From Crocinitomicaceae bacterium (GTDB taxonomy: Bacteria > Bacteroidota > Bacteroidia > Flavobacteriales_D > Crocinitomicaceae), in the NCBI GenBank assembly GCA_029238665.1, contig JAQWFQ010000012.1, positions 124,001 to 188,000 of the forward strand: DNA of 64,000 nt, given 5' to 3'. Below, piece after piece: positions 28,233-36,327 of the stretch. Made by a program: the position numbers and the translations under genes. The notes beneath the pieces were generated by a model, which saw only the letters and a program-made list of their open reading frames with translations, did not search any database and was not told where the DNA came from. How positions within the stretch are numbered: position 1 is the first letter of the stretch; each line of letters opens with the position of its first letter.

Positions 28233-29048
28233 ATGAGCTTTCTTGAGGCAATAATACTTGGGATAATTCAGGGGCTAACTGAGTTTTTACCCGTAAGTAG
28301 TAGTGGTCATTTGGAATTGGCAAAATCCATACAGGGCCAAGACCTTACAGGAGAATCGAGTATGATGCTGACTGTTGTTTTGCATTTTGCAACGGCATTA
28401 AGTACCGTACTTGTGTTTAGAAAAGACATTCTAGAAATCGTAAGGGGACTTACGCAGTTTAAAAATAACGAAGCATTTAAGTTTTCTATAAAAATCATCT
28501 TATCAATGATTCCAGCAGCAATTGTGGGGATTTTATTTGACGATATCTTGGAGTCCTTTTTTGTCGGTCAAGTTTTACTTGTTGGCTGTATGTTGATTTT
28601 AACAGGACTCATTTTATTCCTTGCAGATCGAGCAAAAAACACAAATAAAGAAGTAAGTACTTCAAATTCAATTGTAATCGGTATTGCTCAGGCTGTTGCA
28701 ATTTTACCCGGAATCTCAAGATCTGGAGCAACAATTGGAACGTCAGTTTTATTGGGTGTAGATAAATCAAAAGCGGCACGTTTTTCATTCTTAATGGTTG
28801 TCCCGTTAATTTTCGGGAAAATTGCAAAAGACATGACAAGTGAAGAATTTGTGGGAATGATTTCTGGTGAAGTGGATCTCGGAATTTCAGTTGGCGCTAT
28901 TTCCGTTGGTTTTATTGCAGCCTTTATCACAGGTATCATTGCGTGTACTTGGATGATTACGATTGTTAAGAAAAGCAAATTGTCTTATTTTTCATATTAC
29001 TGTTTCACCGTTGGTCTTATAGCTATAGGTTGGACGCTATTTAATTAA
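28233..29048 (+). CDS. uppP: undecaprenyl-diphosphate phosphatase (BacA/UppP)
   Basis: A 271-residue polytopic membrane enzyme that recycles undecaprenyl diphosphate to the monophosphate carrier for peptidoglycan and glycan synthesis. Both catalytic segments are present: GLTEFLPVSSSGHLEL near residues 13-28 and PGISRSGATIGTSVLLG near 155-171, followed by ARFSFLMVVPLIFGK. Length and helix pattern are standard. It sits 2 nt ahead of truB in the ftsX-uppP-truB set. Confidence 0.96.
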   Translation: MSFLEAIILGIIQGLTEFLPVSSSGHLELAKSIQGQDLTGESSMMLTVVLHFATALSTVLVFRKDILEIVRGLTQFKNNEAFKFSIKIILSMIPAAIVGILFDDILESFFVGQVLLVGCMLILTGLILFLADRAKNTNKEVSTSNSIVIGIAQAVAILPGISRSGATIGTSVLLGVDKSKAARFSFLMVVPLIFGKIAKDMTSEEFVGMISGEVDLGISVGAISVGFIAAFITGIIACTWMITIVKKSKLSYFSYYCFTVGLIAIGWTLFN

Positions 29049-29050
29049 AA

Positions 29051-29746
29051 ATGATAACAGAATTTGCTGCAGGAAGCACAATCTTAGTAGATAAGCCGCT
29101 TGAGTGGACATCGTTTGATGTGGTCAATAAACTTCGCTGGCATCTGAGAAAAAAACTCGGGGTGAAAAAGTTAAAGGTTGGTCACGCAGGCACATTAGAC
29201 CCATTAGCTACGGGGCTGTTGGTAATTTGTATTGGAAAACATACGAAACAAATCAACGACCTTATGGTTGGGAATAAAACATACACCGGAACCTTTCTAG
29301 TTGGAAAAACAACCCCTTCTTACGATTTAGAATCCGAATATAATGCAGAATTTCCGACTGATCATATCAATGATACGTTATTAGAATCTGTTCGAGAATC
29401 CTTTATTGGCGAACAAGATCAAGTTCCACCTATTTTTTCTGCAAAACAGGTTAACGGTAAAAGAGCATATGACTTAGCGCGTGCTGGAGTAGCACTTGAA
29501 TTAAAAGCAAACAAAATTACGATTCATGACTTTCAAATAGATGCATCTAGTTTTCCAGAAGTAAGGTTTGAATTAACGTGTAGTAAAGGAACGTATATCC
29601 GGTCAGTTGCGCATGATTTTGGGCTTAAACTCAACTCGGGCGCAACTTTAATCGCGTTGAGGCGTACACGATCAGGGGCACAAAACATAGAAGAAAGCAA
29701 GTGTGTAGAGGAATGGATTGATTTTATTGAGAACTCTCCCCTCTAA
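29051..29746 (+). CDS. truB: tRNA pseudouridine(55) synthase TruB
   Basis: A 231-residue enzyme that isomerises U55 in the T-loop of tRNAs. The catalytic motif GHAGTLDPLATGLL holds the essential Asp (about residue 46), and the KPLEWTSFDVVNKLRW, YTGTFLVGKTTPSYDLES and CSKGTYIRSVAHDFG segments are all typical. The protein is short because it lacks the C-terminal PUA domain of longer homologues, as is usual in Bacteroidota. It starts 2 nt after uppP and is probably cotranscribed with it. Confidence 0.96.
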   Translation: MITEFAAGSTILVDKPLEWTSFDVVNKLRWHLRKKLGVKKLKVGHAGTLDPLATGLLVICIGKHTKQINDLMVGNKTYTGTFLVGKTTPSYDLESEYNAEFPTDHINDTLLESVRESFIGEQDQVPPIFSAKQVNGKRAYDLARAGVALELKANKITIHDFQIDASSFPEVRFELTCSKGTYIRSVAHDFGLKLNSGATLIALRRTRSGAQNIEESKCVEEWIDFIENSPL

Positions 29747-29760
29747 AATGTTAATTTTAG

Positions 29761-29768
29761 TACCTTTG
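29761..29768 (+). promoter_or_regulatory. -7 box of queA
   Basis: TACCTTTG is a perfect TAnnTTTG, 14 nt after the truB stop and 50 nt before the queA ATG. No good -33 element was seen. Confidence 0.5.
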
Positions 29769-29818
29769 CATCCTTGAAAAAAGAGAATAACATAAACGGG
29801 ATTGTTGTTATGAATAAA

Positions 29819-30868
29819 ATGAAACTATCGCAGTTCAATTTTGACCTGCCAGAAGAATTAATTGCAGAGTACCCAAGCGATAATCGTGATGAGTCACGTT
29901 TAATGGTAATCCATAAGGATACTGGAGAAATCGAGCATAAATTATTTAAAGACGTTATTAACTACGTTGATGAAGGTGATGTGCTGATTATGAATAACAC
30001 GAAAGTGTTTCCAGCGCGTATGTATGGAAATAAAGAAAAGACAGGAGCTAAGATTGAAGTTTTCTTATTGAGGGAATTGAATCGCGAGAGTCTTTTGTGG
30101 GATGTTTTGGTTGACCCTGCGCGTAAAATTAGAATTGGGAATAAATTGTATTTCGGAGAAGACGATTCGTTAGTTGCTGAGGTAATAGACAACACTACAT
30201 CTAGGGGTAGAACACTTCGTTTCCTTTTTGATGGTCCATATGAAGATTTTAAGAAGGCAATCACTAAACTAGGTGAAACACCGCTTCCAAAGTACATCAA
30301 ACGTGAGGTTGAGGAGACGGATGAAGATCGTTACCAGACAATTTATGCAAAAGAAGAAGGTGCTGTTGCAGCTCCAACTGCTGGGCTTCATTTTTCTAGA
30401 CAACTAATGAAACGTTTAGAGCTTAAGGGGGTCGATTTTGCTGAGGTAACACTACATATTGGATTGGGAACATTCCGCCCGGTAGAAGTTGAAGACTTGA
30501 CAAAGCATAAAATGGATTCTGAGCAAATTTCAATCCACCAGCCTTGTGTTGACATGGTGAATAATGCGAAGAAGAATAAAAAGAAAATAATTGCTGTTGG
30601 TAGTACGTCAATGCGTGCAATCGAAACATCAGTTTCAACAGATGGTTTACTGAAGCCTTATGATGGATGGACAAATAAGTTTATTTTCCCTCCGTATGAC
30701 TTTAGTATTGCAGACGTGTTGATTACAAACTTCCACACGCCGCTATCAACATTGTTAATGATGATTTCTGCATTTGGAGGTCATGAATTGATGATGAGCG
30801 CATACCAAGAAGCAATAAAAGAAAAGTATAGATTTTACTCTTATGGTGATGCAATGATGATCATCTAA
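29819..30868 (+). CDS. queA: S-adenosylmethionine:tRNA ribosyltransferase-isomerase
   Basis: A 349-residue enzyme that moves the ribosyl part of SAM to 7-aminomethyl-7-deazaguanine in tRNA, giving epoxyqueuosine. The N-terminus [20 protein letters not shown] is conserved and sets the start at 29819; longer in-frame starts (TTG 29774, ATG 29810) add unrelated residues. Other motifs are [24 protein letters not shown] and [18 protein letters not shown]. The gene has its own promoter box and a strong terminator, so it is likely transcribed alone or as the end of the truB unit. Confidence 0.97.
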   Translation: MKLSQFNFDLPEELIAEYPSDNRDESRLMVIHKDTGEIEHKLFKDVINYVDEGDVLIMNNTKVFPARMYGNKEKTGAKIEVFLLRELNRESLLWDVLVDPARKIRIGNKLYFGEDDSLVAEVIDNTTSRGRTLRFLFDGPYEDFKKAITKLGETPLPKYIKREVEETDEDRYQTIYAKEEGAVAAPTAGLHFSRQLMKRLELKGVDFAEVTLHIGLGTFRPVEVEDLTKHKMDSEQISIHQPCVDMVNNAKKNKKKIIAVGSTSMRAIETSVSTDGLLKPYDGWTNKFIFPPYDFSIADVLITNFHTPLSTLLMMISAFGGHELMMSAYQEAIKEKYRFYSYGDAMMII

Positions 30869-30891
30869 TAAAAGTGATTCGATAAAACGTT

Positions 30892-30925
30892 AAAAGGATG
30901 TTGATTGTTTCAGCATCCTTTTTTT
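30892..30925 (+). terminator. intrinsic terminator after queA
   Basis: AAAAGGATGTTGA (30892-30904) pairs with TCAGCATCCTTTT (30910-30922) with one G-T wobble, a 5-nt loop and a run of seven T residues. It lies 23 nt after the queA stop. Confidence 0.9.
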
Positions 30926-31032
30926 GTACCCATTTGTTTTCTAGAAAATTCATTACAAAAAACAAGCGATAATGGAATTGACTATTTATATTAATTCTAA
31001 CAGTTTTGTGTTTTTAACGCATAAATAATAAC

Positions 31033-31040
31033 TATTTTTG
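31033..31040 (+). promoter_or_regulatory. -7 box of the cytochrome oxidase cluster
   Basis: TATTTTTG is a perfect TAnnTTTG, 18 nt before the heme O synthase ATG. A TTTTG at 31004-31008 is about 4 nt too far upstream to be an ideal -33 element. The rest of the 30926-31032 gap shows nothing else. Confidence 0.5.
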
Positions 31041-31058
31041 TAGCGCAAATTTTCGTTA

Positions 31059-31967
31059 ATGGCTAGTGTTTCACCAAGTATGGGGGTTAAAGGGAAAGTG
31101 AAGACTTATATGGTCTTTACAAAGTTCCGACTATCTGCCTTGGTTATCATTTCGGCCCTTTCAGGATATTTATTTGTTGGAGGTAACGACGGATTGGAAT
31201 TGACTTTTCTATTGGTCGGCGGGCTGTTTATAACTGCAGCGTCAAATGGTGCAAATCAAATATGGGAGCGTGAGCTAGACATCCTTATGAAGCGCACTGA
31301 AAAAAGACCTCTTCCTCAAGGTGAAATGTCTGTCAATGAAGCATATATTGTGGTTACAGTTTCATTGATTGTTGGCGCAGTTTTACTTTATCTCATTAAT
31401 CTTCCATCTGTTTTATTGGGGTTGTTGGCATTCGTACTTTATGTGTTTGCATACACACCAATGAAACGAATTTCTCCATGGGCTGTTTTTGTTGGTGCAA
31501 TTCCCGGAGCTATTCCTCCTATGCTTGGAGCTATAGCTTGCACAGGAAAGTTTGGATTAATTCCAGGGATTTTATTTTTTGTACAGTTTATTTGGCAGTT
31601 CCCACATTTCTGGGCCATTGCATGGGTTGCTTACGACGATTATAAAGCGGGAGGCTTCTCCTTGTTGCCATCGAAACATGGAAAATCAAAAAATTCGGCA
31701 TACCAGATGGTTATTTGGTCAATTGCCTTGATTCCGTTCAGCCTTTTACCATGGGTGATAGGTGCTTCAGGGATTTATTCAATGGTTATTGCTACGTTGT
31801 TGGGGGTTGGTTTTTTCTATTACGCATATAGACTATTGTTAACCTGTGACGATAAGGACGCGCGAAAGTTGATGTTCGCATCATTTATCTATTTGCCAAT
31901 TATGCAGTTTGCCTATGTTTTCGATCGTAATTTGGATATTATCGAATCATTTCTGAGCATTAATTAA
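31059..31967 (+). CDS. ctaB: protoheme IX farnesyltransferase (heme O synthase)
   Basis: A 302-residue UbiA-type prenyltransferase with about eight or nine membrane helices. It attaches farnesyl to heme b to make heme O for the terminal oxidase. The prenyl-diphosphate site is NQIWERELDILMKRTEKRPLP near 68-88, and a second Asp-bearing loop is AYDDYKAGGFSLLPSKHG around 190-210. It is the first gene of a cluster with COX III, COX IV and Sco genes, which fits its role in a heme-copper oxidase. Also called cyoE. Confidence 0.96.
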   Translation: MASVSPSMGVKGKVKTYMVFTKFRLSALVIISALSGYLFVGGNDGLELTFLLVGGLFITAASNGANQIWERELDILMKRTEKRPLPQGEMSVNEAYIVVTVSLIVGAVLLYLINLPSVLLGLLAFVLYVFAYTPMKRISPWAVFVGAIPGAIPPMLGAIACTGKFGLIPGILFFVQFIWQFPHFWAIAWVAYDDYKAGGFSLLPSKHGKSKNSAYQMVIWSIALIPFSLLPWVIGASGIYSMVIATLLGVGFFYYAYRLLLTCDDKDARKLMFASFIYLPIMQFAYVFDRNLDIIESFLSIN

Positions 31968-31980
31968 AATTTTAGCAGTC

Positions 31981-33039
31981 ATGAAACAAGATTTTTCACA
32001 AGATGGTAATAAAGAACAAATGGACACGGCACGAAAAAATCTTGTCTATGTTTCAATGTTCAGTATTATTATGATGTTTGCTGGATTAACATCTGCCTAC
32101 ATCGTCTCTATGGGAGATTCTTTCTGGTTGAAATTCACGTTACCAACAGCTTTTTGGATCAGCACAGGACTTATTGCATTGAGTAGTATTTGCATTCAGT
32201 CATCGGTATTTTTTGCTAAAAAAGGGAATAAACCTGCAATGCAAGCAGCAATTTCAATCACACTTGTGCTGGGAATGGCGTTCATTTATTTCCAGTTTAA
32301 AGGATACGGTCAATTAATTGACAATGGGGTGCATCCAGTTGGGAATCACATCATTGTTACCGATGGAAAATACGGGGATTACTTTGAGGTAAAATACAAA
32401 GGCAACTTTGTTGAAGTGAACGGAAATGACTTTTTATTGAAAGGTGAAAAGATGACAGAATCTGAAATGATAGCCTATCAGAATTTCATGTCTCAATTTT
32501 TAGAGGTGAGTGAAAAGGAACCATTTACGATTAAGGAATACGGAAAGGAGTTCGAGTTATTTTTCTTAAATACTCCGTTAAAACTTGTAGAGGGAAGGTT
32601 GTTTTCTGAAGAAGATGGCGAGCTAAAATTTTTAGACCGTTTGCGTTTGAAAGAGTTGGCAATTAATGTACGTGATAATCGCGGCGATTTTTTCGTTCAA
32701 GGAACAATGGGGAAAGATTTTCACGTGTACTATAAAGGCAAAGAATTACAGTATAAGAATCGCGAATTGCAGATGAATGGGAAGAAACTTTCTAATTACC
32801 TGCAAATTAAATCAATGGAAGCTGCAGACACCGCTTCGTCGTACTTGTTTCTAATTACATTTTTACATTTACTACATATTGTTGTGACGCTGTTTTATGT
32901 TTTAAAACTCGTAAGACACTCATTTTCAGGTAAAATTAATAAAGAGGAAAACCTTACCCTTCAAATGGGCGCTATTTTCTGGCACTTTCTGGGGGTATTA
33001 TGGGTCTATTTATTACTTTTTTTACTTTTTATTCATTAA
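31981..33039 (+). CDS. cytochrome c oxidase subunit III-like, with large loop insertion
   Basis: A 352-residue member of the COX III family, an oxidase subunit in the inner membrane. Helices lie near residues 22-44, 55-78, 88-105, 285-310 and 328-350, with LITFLHLLHIVVT matching the conserved TGFHGLHV region and WHFLGVLWVYLLLF the last helix. Between helices 3 and 4 lies an insert of about 165 residues (about 117-282), where standard COX III has a short loop. The insert holds an internal repeat (FEVKYKG…GEKM at 135-158; FHVYYKG…GKKL at 247-270). A second COX III gene follows after 24 nt. Confidence 0.88.
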   Translation: MKQDFSQDGNKEQMDTARKNLVYVSMFSIIMMFAGLTSAYIVSMGDSFWLKFTLPTAFWISTGLIALSSICIQSSVFFAKKGNKPAMQAAISITLVLGMAFIYFQFKGYGQLIDNGVHPVGNHIIVTDGKYGDYFEVKYKGNFVEVNGNDFLLKGEKMTESEMIAYQNFMSQFLEVSEKEPFTIKEYGKEFELFFLNTPLKLVEGRLFSEEDGELKFLDRLRLKELAINVRDNRGDFFVQGTMGKDFHVYYKGKELQYKNRELQMNGKKLSNYLQIKSMEAADTASSYLFLITFLHLLHIVVTLFYVLKLVRHSFSGKINKEENLTLQMGAIFWHFLGVLWVYLLLFLLFIH

Positions 33040-33063
33040 ACTTGCATATAAAATTTTTCAAGC

Positions 33064-34089
33064 ATGGCAGGACACGCTTCCAAACAAATTGACTCTAAAA
33101 CACTATGGGGAGGTAAAACTTCACCATTTAGCACAAGCTACGGAAAGCTAATGATGTGGTTCTTTTTAGTGTCTGATGCACTAACATTTAGTGGATTCCT
33201 TATTTTTTACGGCGCTAACAGACACAGTTACGGAGGTTCTTGGCCAATTGGAGAGGAAACGTTTAACTCATTGCCGTTTTTAGGTCATGGATACCCATTA
33301 ATTTATGTGGCATTAATGACGTTTATTCTTATTGTTTCTTCAGTAACAATGGTGTTGGCTGTTGAGGCGGGACATCGAATGGACAAGCGTGGAGTTGTTA
33401 AATGGATGATCGCAACAATTATTGGTGGATTCTTTTTCTTAGGATCTCAAGCTTGGGAGTGGTCTCACTTTATTCACGGATCTGACTTTGGAAAAGTGGA
33501 ATTAAACGATGGATCTTTAGCGATTGTTAAAGGGCATTTTGGTGAAATTGAACATTTCACAGTAACCAAGGCTGGTGATCACCACCATGTTGGGGATAAA
33601 ATCACTGAAGATTTAGCGCATACTTATAAGCACGCAGTTTCAGAAGGTCACCTTAACAACAATGTGATTACACTTCACGATGGTTCTGAGGCAACTGTTG
33701 AAAAGCACGAAAACGAGCACCTGAAATTACTTGTTAAAGAAGATGGAGGGACGCACAAAAAAGGAGACGTTATAGAAGGAAACGAAGCCGCTGTTATTTA
33801 CGAAGGTATTGTGAATTCTGGAGATGCTGATAGAGTGATTTATGGAGCAAATCTTGAAGAGAATGAGTATGGGCCAAACCAATACGCTCAGTTCTTTTTC
33901 TTTATTACAGGTTTTCACGGTTTTCACGTTTTTACAGGTGTATTAATCAACATTTTAATTCTTATGGGAGCCATAAGAGGTGTTTATCATAAACGAGGGC
34001 ATTACGAAATGGTTGAGAAAACAGGACTTTATTGGCACTTTGTTGATTTAGTTTGGGTATTCGTATTTACATTCTTCTACTTAGTATAA
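33064..34089 (+). CDS. cytochrome c oxidase subunit III, with His-rich repeat insertion
   Basis: A 341-residue COX III. Conserved helices include LMMWFFLVSDALTFSGFLIF (29-48), GGFFFLGSQAWEWSHFIHG (121-139), FFFFITGFHGFHVFTG (277-292) and LYWHFVDLVWVFVFTFFYL. The insert at residues about 140-270 falls at the same place as in the preceding paralogue but is unrelated in sequence. It is His- and acid-rich and contains two similar units of about 50 residues, starting LNDGSLAIVKG and LHDGSEATVEK. It is the more canonical of the two tandem subunits III; COX I and II are not in this window. Confidence 0.92.
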   Translation: MAGHASKQIDSKTLWGGKTSPFSTSYGKLMMWFFLVSDALTFSGFLIFYGANRHSYGGSWPIGEETFNSLPFLGHGYPLIYVALMTFILIVSSVTMVLAVEAGHRMDKRGVVKWMIATIIGGFFFLGSQAWEWSHFIHGSDFGKVELNDGSLAIVKGHFGEIEHFTVTKAGDHHHVGDKITEDLAHTYKHAVSEGHLNNNVITLHDGSEATVEKHENEHLKLLVKEDGGTHKKGDVIEGNEAAVIYEGIVNSGDADRVIYGANLEENEYGPNQYAQFFFFITGFHGFHVFTGVLINILILMGAIRGVYHKRGHYEMVEKTGLYWHFVDLVWVFVFTFFYLV

Positions 34090-34115
34090 TTATCAAAAAA
34101 ATTAAATTCTCGATT

Positions 34116-34484
34116 ATGGAAAGAGATGATATTGTTGAATATTCGTTAGATGGCCACCACAGTGAAGAGGCTGGAGTTAAAATCCGTAAAAAGATTTGGT
34201 TTGTTACAGCTCTTTTAACTGCTATTACAGCTGTTGAGGTTGCACTTGGAATGATGATAAAACAAGGTTCTGAAGCATGGCCAATTGTTAAATGGGGCTT
34301 TATTGTTCTAACAATGGTTAAAGCAGGATACATTGTTTTGGTATTTATGCACTTAGGTGACGAAAGAAAATCATTGAAGTCTGTGATTTTAATACCTTAC
34401 TTTATCTTTATTGCATACCTTATTTTCATTCTATTATGGGAAGGTACAGCTATTGGAGAAGTGCTTTCTACATACGGAAGCTAA
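34116..34484 (+). CDS. cytochrome c oxidase subunit IV (caa3/quinol oxidase type)
   Basis: A 122-residue protein with three membrane helices (IWFVTALLTAITAVEVALGM, IVKWGFIVLTMVKAGYIVLVFMHLG, VILIPYFIFIAYLIFILLW). It matches the small prokaryotic subunit IV, which stabilises the oxidase; VLVFMHLGDERKSLK is the family signature. The start at 34116 (MERDDIVEYS) is chosen over an in-frame upstream codon that lies within the COX III gene. It sits 26 nt after COX III and 11 nt before the next gene. Confidence 0.9.
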   Translation: MERDDIVEYSLDGHHSEEAGVKIRKKIWFVTALLTAITAVEVALGMMIKQGSEAWPIVKWGFIVLTMVKAGYIVLVFMHLGDERKSLKSVILIPYFIFIAYLIFILLWEGTAIGEVLSTYGS

Positions 34485-34495
34485 TAACACTACAT

Positions 34496-35179
34496 ATGGA
34501 AGTGAAAAGTAATGCTGGACACGCAAAGAGAATTCTAGCCATTCTACTTGTTTTTGGTCCGGCTTTTATTTTGATCTTTATTGCAACGCGAAGCTGCAGT
34601 CATAACTTTAAGGAGCTAGATGACTATGGTGTCGCAGACAACTATGCTTTTATTGATGCTCAAGGGATCAAGCATACTGTAGACGATTTTAAAGAGTACT
34701 CCGTATTAATTAATGTTCTCCAGCCAACTTGCCCTGAAAATTGTTCTGTTTCTTTCTGGCACTTAAATCATTTGATTTATCAAAAGATGCGTGACAACGC
34801 AAGAAAAAAAGGTTCCTTAAGAATTATCACATTTGTTACAGATGGAAAAGGGAATCCATTGAAAGATTTGTCTGCCGTTAGTGATATGTTAGCTGATCAG
34901 GTGGAAGGGTATGATCCTAATATTTGGATTGTGGCTTCTGGAGATCCAAAAAAATTATACGATTTTGAGCACAACAATGCACGCTTACTTCAAGAAGGTG
35001 ATATGTATTATGGTGGGGAAGCATTTCAAGAATTAATGCTGTTATTGGATAAAAAAAATCACCTCAGAATGGTACTTTCAGGAAAGTCTGAAGGAATGAT
35101 TCGTCGAATGCGTGAACATGTCGCTTTATTAAAGAAGCAATACGATAAAGAAAATGCTAAAGACCTTAAAAAGAAGTAA
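34496..35179 (+). CDS. membrane-anchored Sco-like thioredoxin-fold protein, copper His missing
   Basis: A 227-residue protein with one N-terminal helix (13-30) and a thioredoxin-like domain facing the periplasm. A CxxxC pair (C79-PEN-C83 in LQPTCPENCS) sits where Sco proteins have CPTIC. The distal copper-binding His of Sco proteins aligns by eye with Q178. It may therefore act as a thiol-disulfide reductase for CuA assembly and not as a copper carrier. The start is at 34496 (MEVKSNAGHAKR). It overlaps the next gene, a canonical Sco protein, by 26 nt. A role in oxidase assembly is inferred from position. Confidence 0.75.
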   Translation: MEVKSNAGHAKRILAILLVFGPAFILIFIATRSCSHNFKELDDYGVADNYAFIDAQGIKHTVDDFKEYSVLINVLQPTCPENCSVSFWHLNHLIYQKMRDNARKKGSLRIITFVTDGKGNPLKDLSAVSDMLADQVEGYDPNIWIVASGDPKKLYDFEHNNARLLQEGDMYYGGEAFQELMLLLDKKNHLRMVLSGKSEGMIRRMREHVALLKKQYDKENAKDLKKK

Positions 35180-35822
35180 CCTTCTTATTTTTATTGGATT
35201 CGTTCTGTTTTCGTGCAGTGAAAACAAGGGCCGTGTTTTGCCAATATTGGGAGAGCGTGATGTCATGTACTCAATGGTGAATGGAAAAGAAGTTTCAGAT
35301 ACAATTTACCATAAAGTCCCAGCATTTCACTATTTGAATCAGGACTCTGTAATGATTACATCTGAGTCTATGAAAGGAAAAGTTTGGATTGCTGATTTTT
35401 TCTTTTCTCACTGTCCCACTATTTGTCCTCCAATGACTTCTGAGATGAAGCGTTTAAATCTTGAAACGCAAGATTTGGCGGAATACATTCAGTTTTTGAG
35501 TTTTTCAATTGACCCAGAACGCGACACGCCTACGCGGTTAAGAGCATATCGTTCTATTTATGATATAGCAGTTTCTAATTGGCATTTTTTTACTGGAGAT
35601 GAAGCGGAAACTCACCTGCTGGCAAAGTCTTTTTTTAATGGTGCTGAACGTGATGCTGAAGCAGAAGGAGGCTTTGGACATACAGACTATTTTGCAATTG
35701 TTGACAAAGAAGGGTATGTTCGTGGAATTTACCAAGGAACAAATAAAGAACAAGTAGACTTATTACAAGCAGATTTAAGAAAACTATTAACTATTGAATA
35801 TGGAATTATTGGATCAAAATAA
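35154..35822 (+). CDS. SCO1/SenC family copper chaperone lipoprotein
   Basis: A 222-residue lipoprotein (signal ending LFSC, C21) with a complete Sco domain: C87 and C91 in HCPTICPPM, SIDPERDTPTRLR near 118-130, and the third ligand H176 in GFGHTDYFAIVD. Sco proteins deliver copper to, or reduce, the CuA site of cytochrome c oxidase subunit II. It overlaps the preceding Sco-like gene by 26 nt and the following DUF420 gene by 23 nt, so the three are translationally linked. Confidence 0.93.
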   Translation: MLKTLKRSNLLIFIGFVLFSCSENKGRVLPILGERDVMYSMVNGKEVSDTIYHKVPAFHYLNQDSVMITSESMKGKVWIADFFFSHCPTICPPMTSEMKRLNLETQDLAEYIQFLSFSIDPERDTPTRLRAYRSIYDIAVSNWHFFTGDEAETHLLAKSFFNGAERDAEAEGGFGHTDYFAIVDKEGYVRGIYQGTNKEQVDLLQADLRKLLTIEYGIIGSK

Positions 35823-36327
35823 AGTAAAGCAAGCCAAGTTATTAATCTATACACTTTCAGCTGTGATTCCAGTTGTTGTTGCGGTTCTTTTTGGTATTAA
35901 GATTGAAGGCGTCGACCTATCTTGTTTGCCCCCAGTTTATGCAACCATTAATGGAGTAACAGCAGTATTATTAGTCCTTGCTCTTGTTGCCATTAAAAAG
36001 AAAAACATGAAACTTCACAGAGGTTTAATTCGAGTGTGTCTGTTGCTTTCTCTATTGTTTTTGGCTTTATACGTGTCGTATCACATGACGTCGAACTCTA
36101 CGGAATACGGTGGAGAAATGCGAGGCTTATACCTTGTTATTCTTATCTCTCATATTTTGCTAAGTATTGCAGTTATCCCTTTGGTGCTATTCACTTATTT
36201 GTTCGCTTGGCAAGGGCAGTTTGAAAAGCATAAAAAATGGACGCGATTTACTTGGCCAATTTGGTTTTATGTTGCAGTTACAGGAGTTTTAGTTTACCTA
36301 ATGATTTCACCGTACTATTTAAGCTGA
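35800..36327 (+). CDS. DUF420 membrane protein (CtaM-like oxidase assembly factor)
   Basis: A 175-residue protein with five predicted membrane helices. Features of DUF420 are the early segment LPPVYATINGVTAVLLVLAL, KKNMKLHRGLIRVCLLLSLL and the ILLSIAVIPLVLFTYLFAWQGQFEKHKKW block with conserved His. Members such as CtaM are needed for assembly of aa3-type oxidases. The start is the ATG at 35800, inside the Sco gene. Its 3' end overlaps the convergent Gly-rich lipoprotein gene by 13 bp. Confidence 0.88.
   Translation: MELLDQNKVKQAKLLIYTLSAVIPVVVAVLFGIKIEGVDLSCLPPVYATINGVTAVLLVLALVAIKKKNMKLHRGLIRVCLLLSLLFLALYVSYHMTSNSTEYGGEMRGLYLVILISHILLSIAVIPLVLFTYLFAWQGQFEKHKKWTRFTWPIWFYVAVTGVLVYLMISPYYLS

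Noticed and set aside
29774-29818. Upstream TTG start for queA
   Set aside because: It adds 15 residues before the conserved [19 protein letters not shown] start and sits just after the promoter box.
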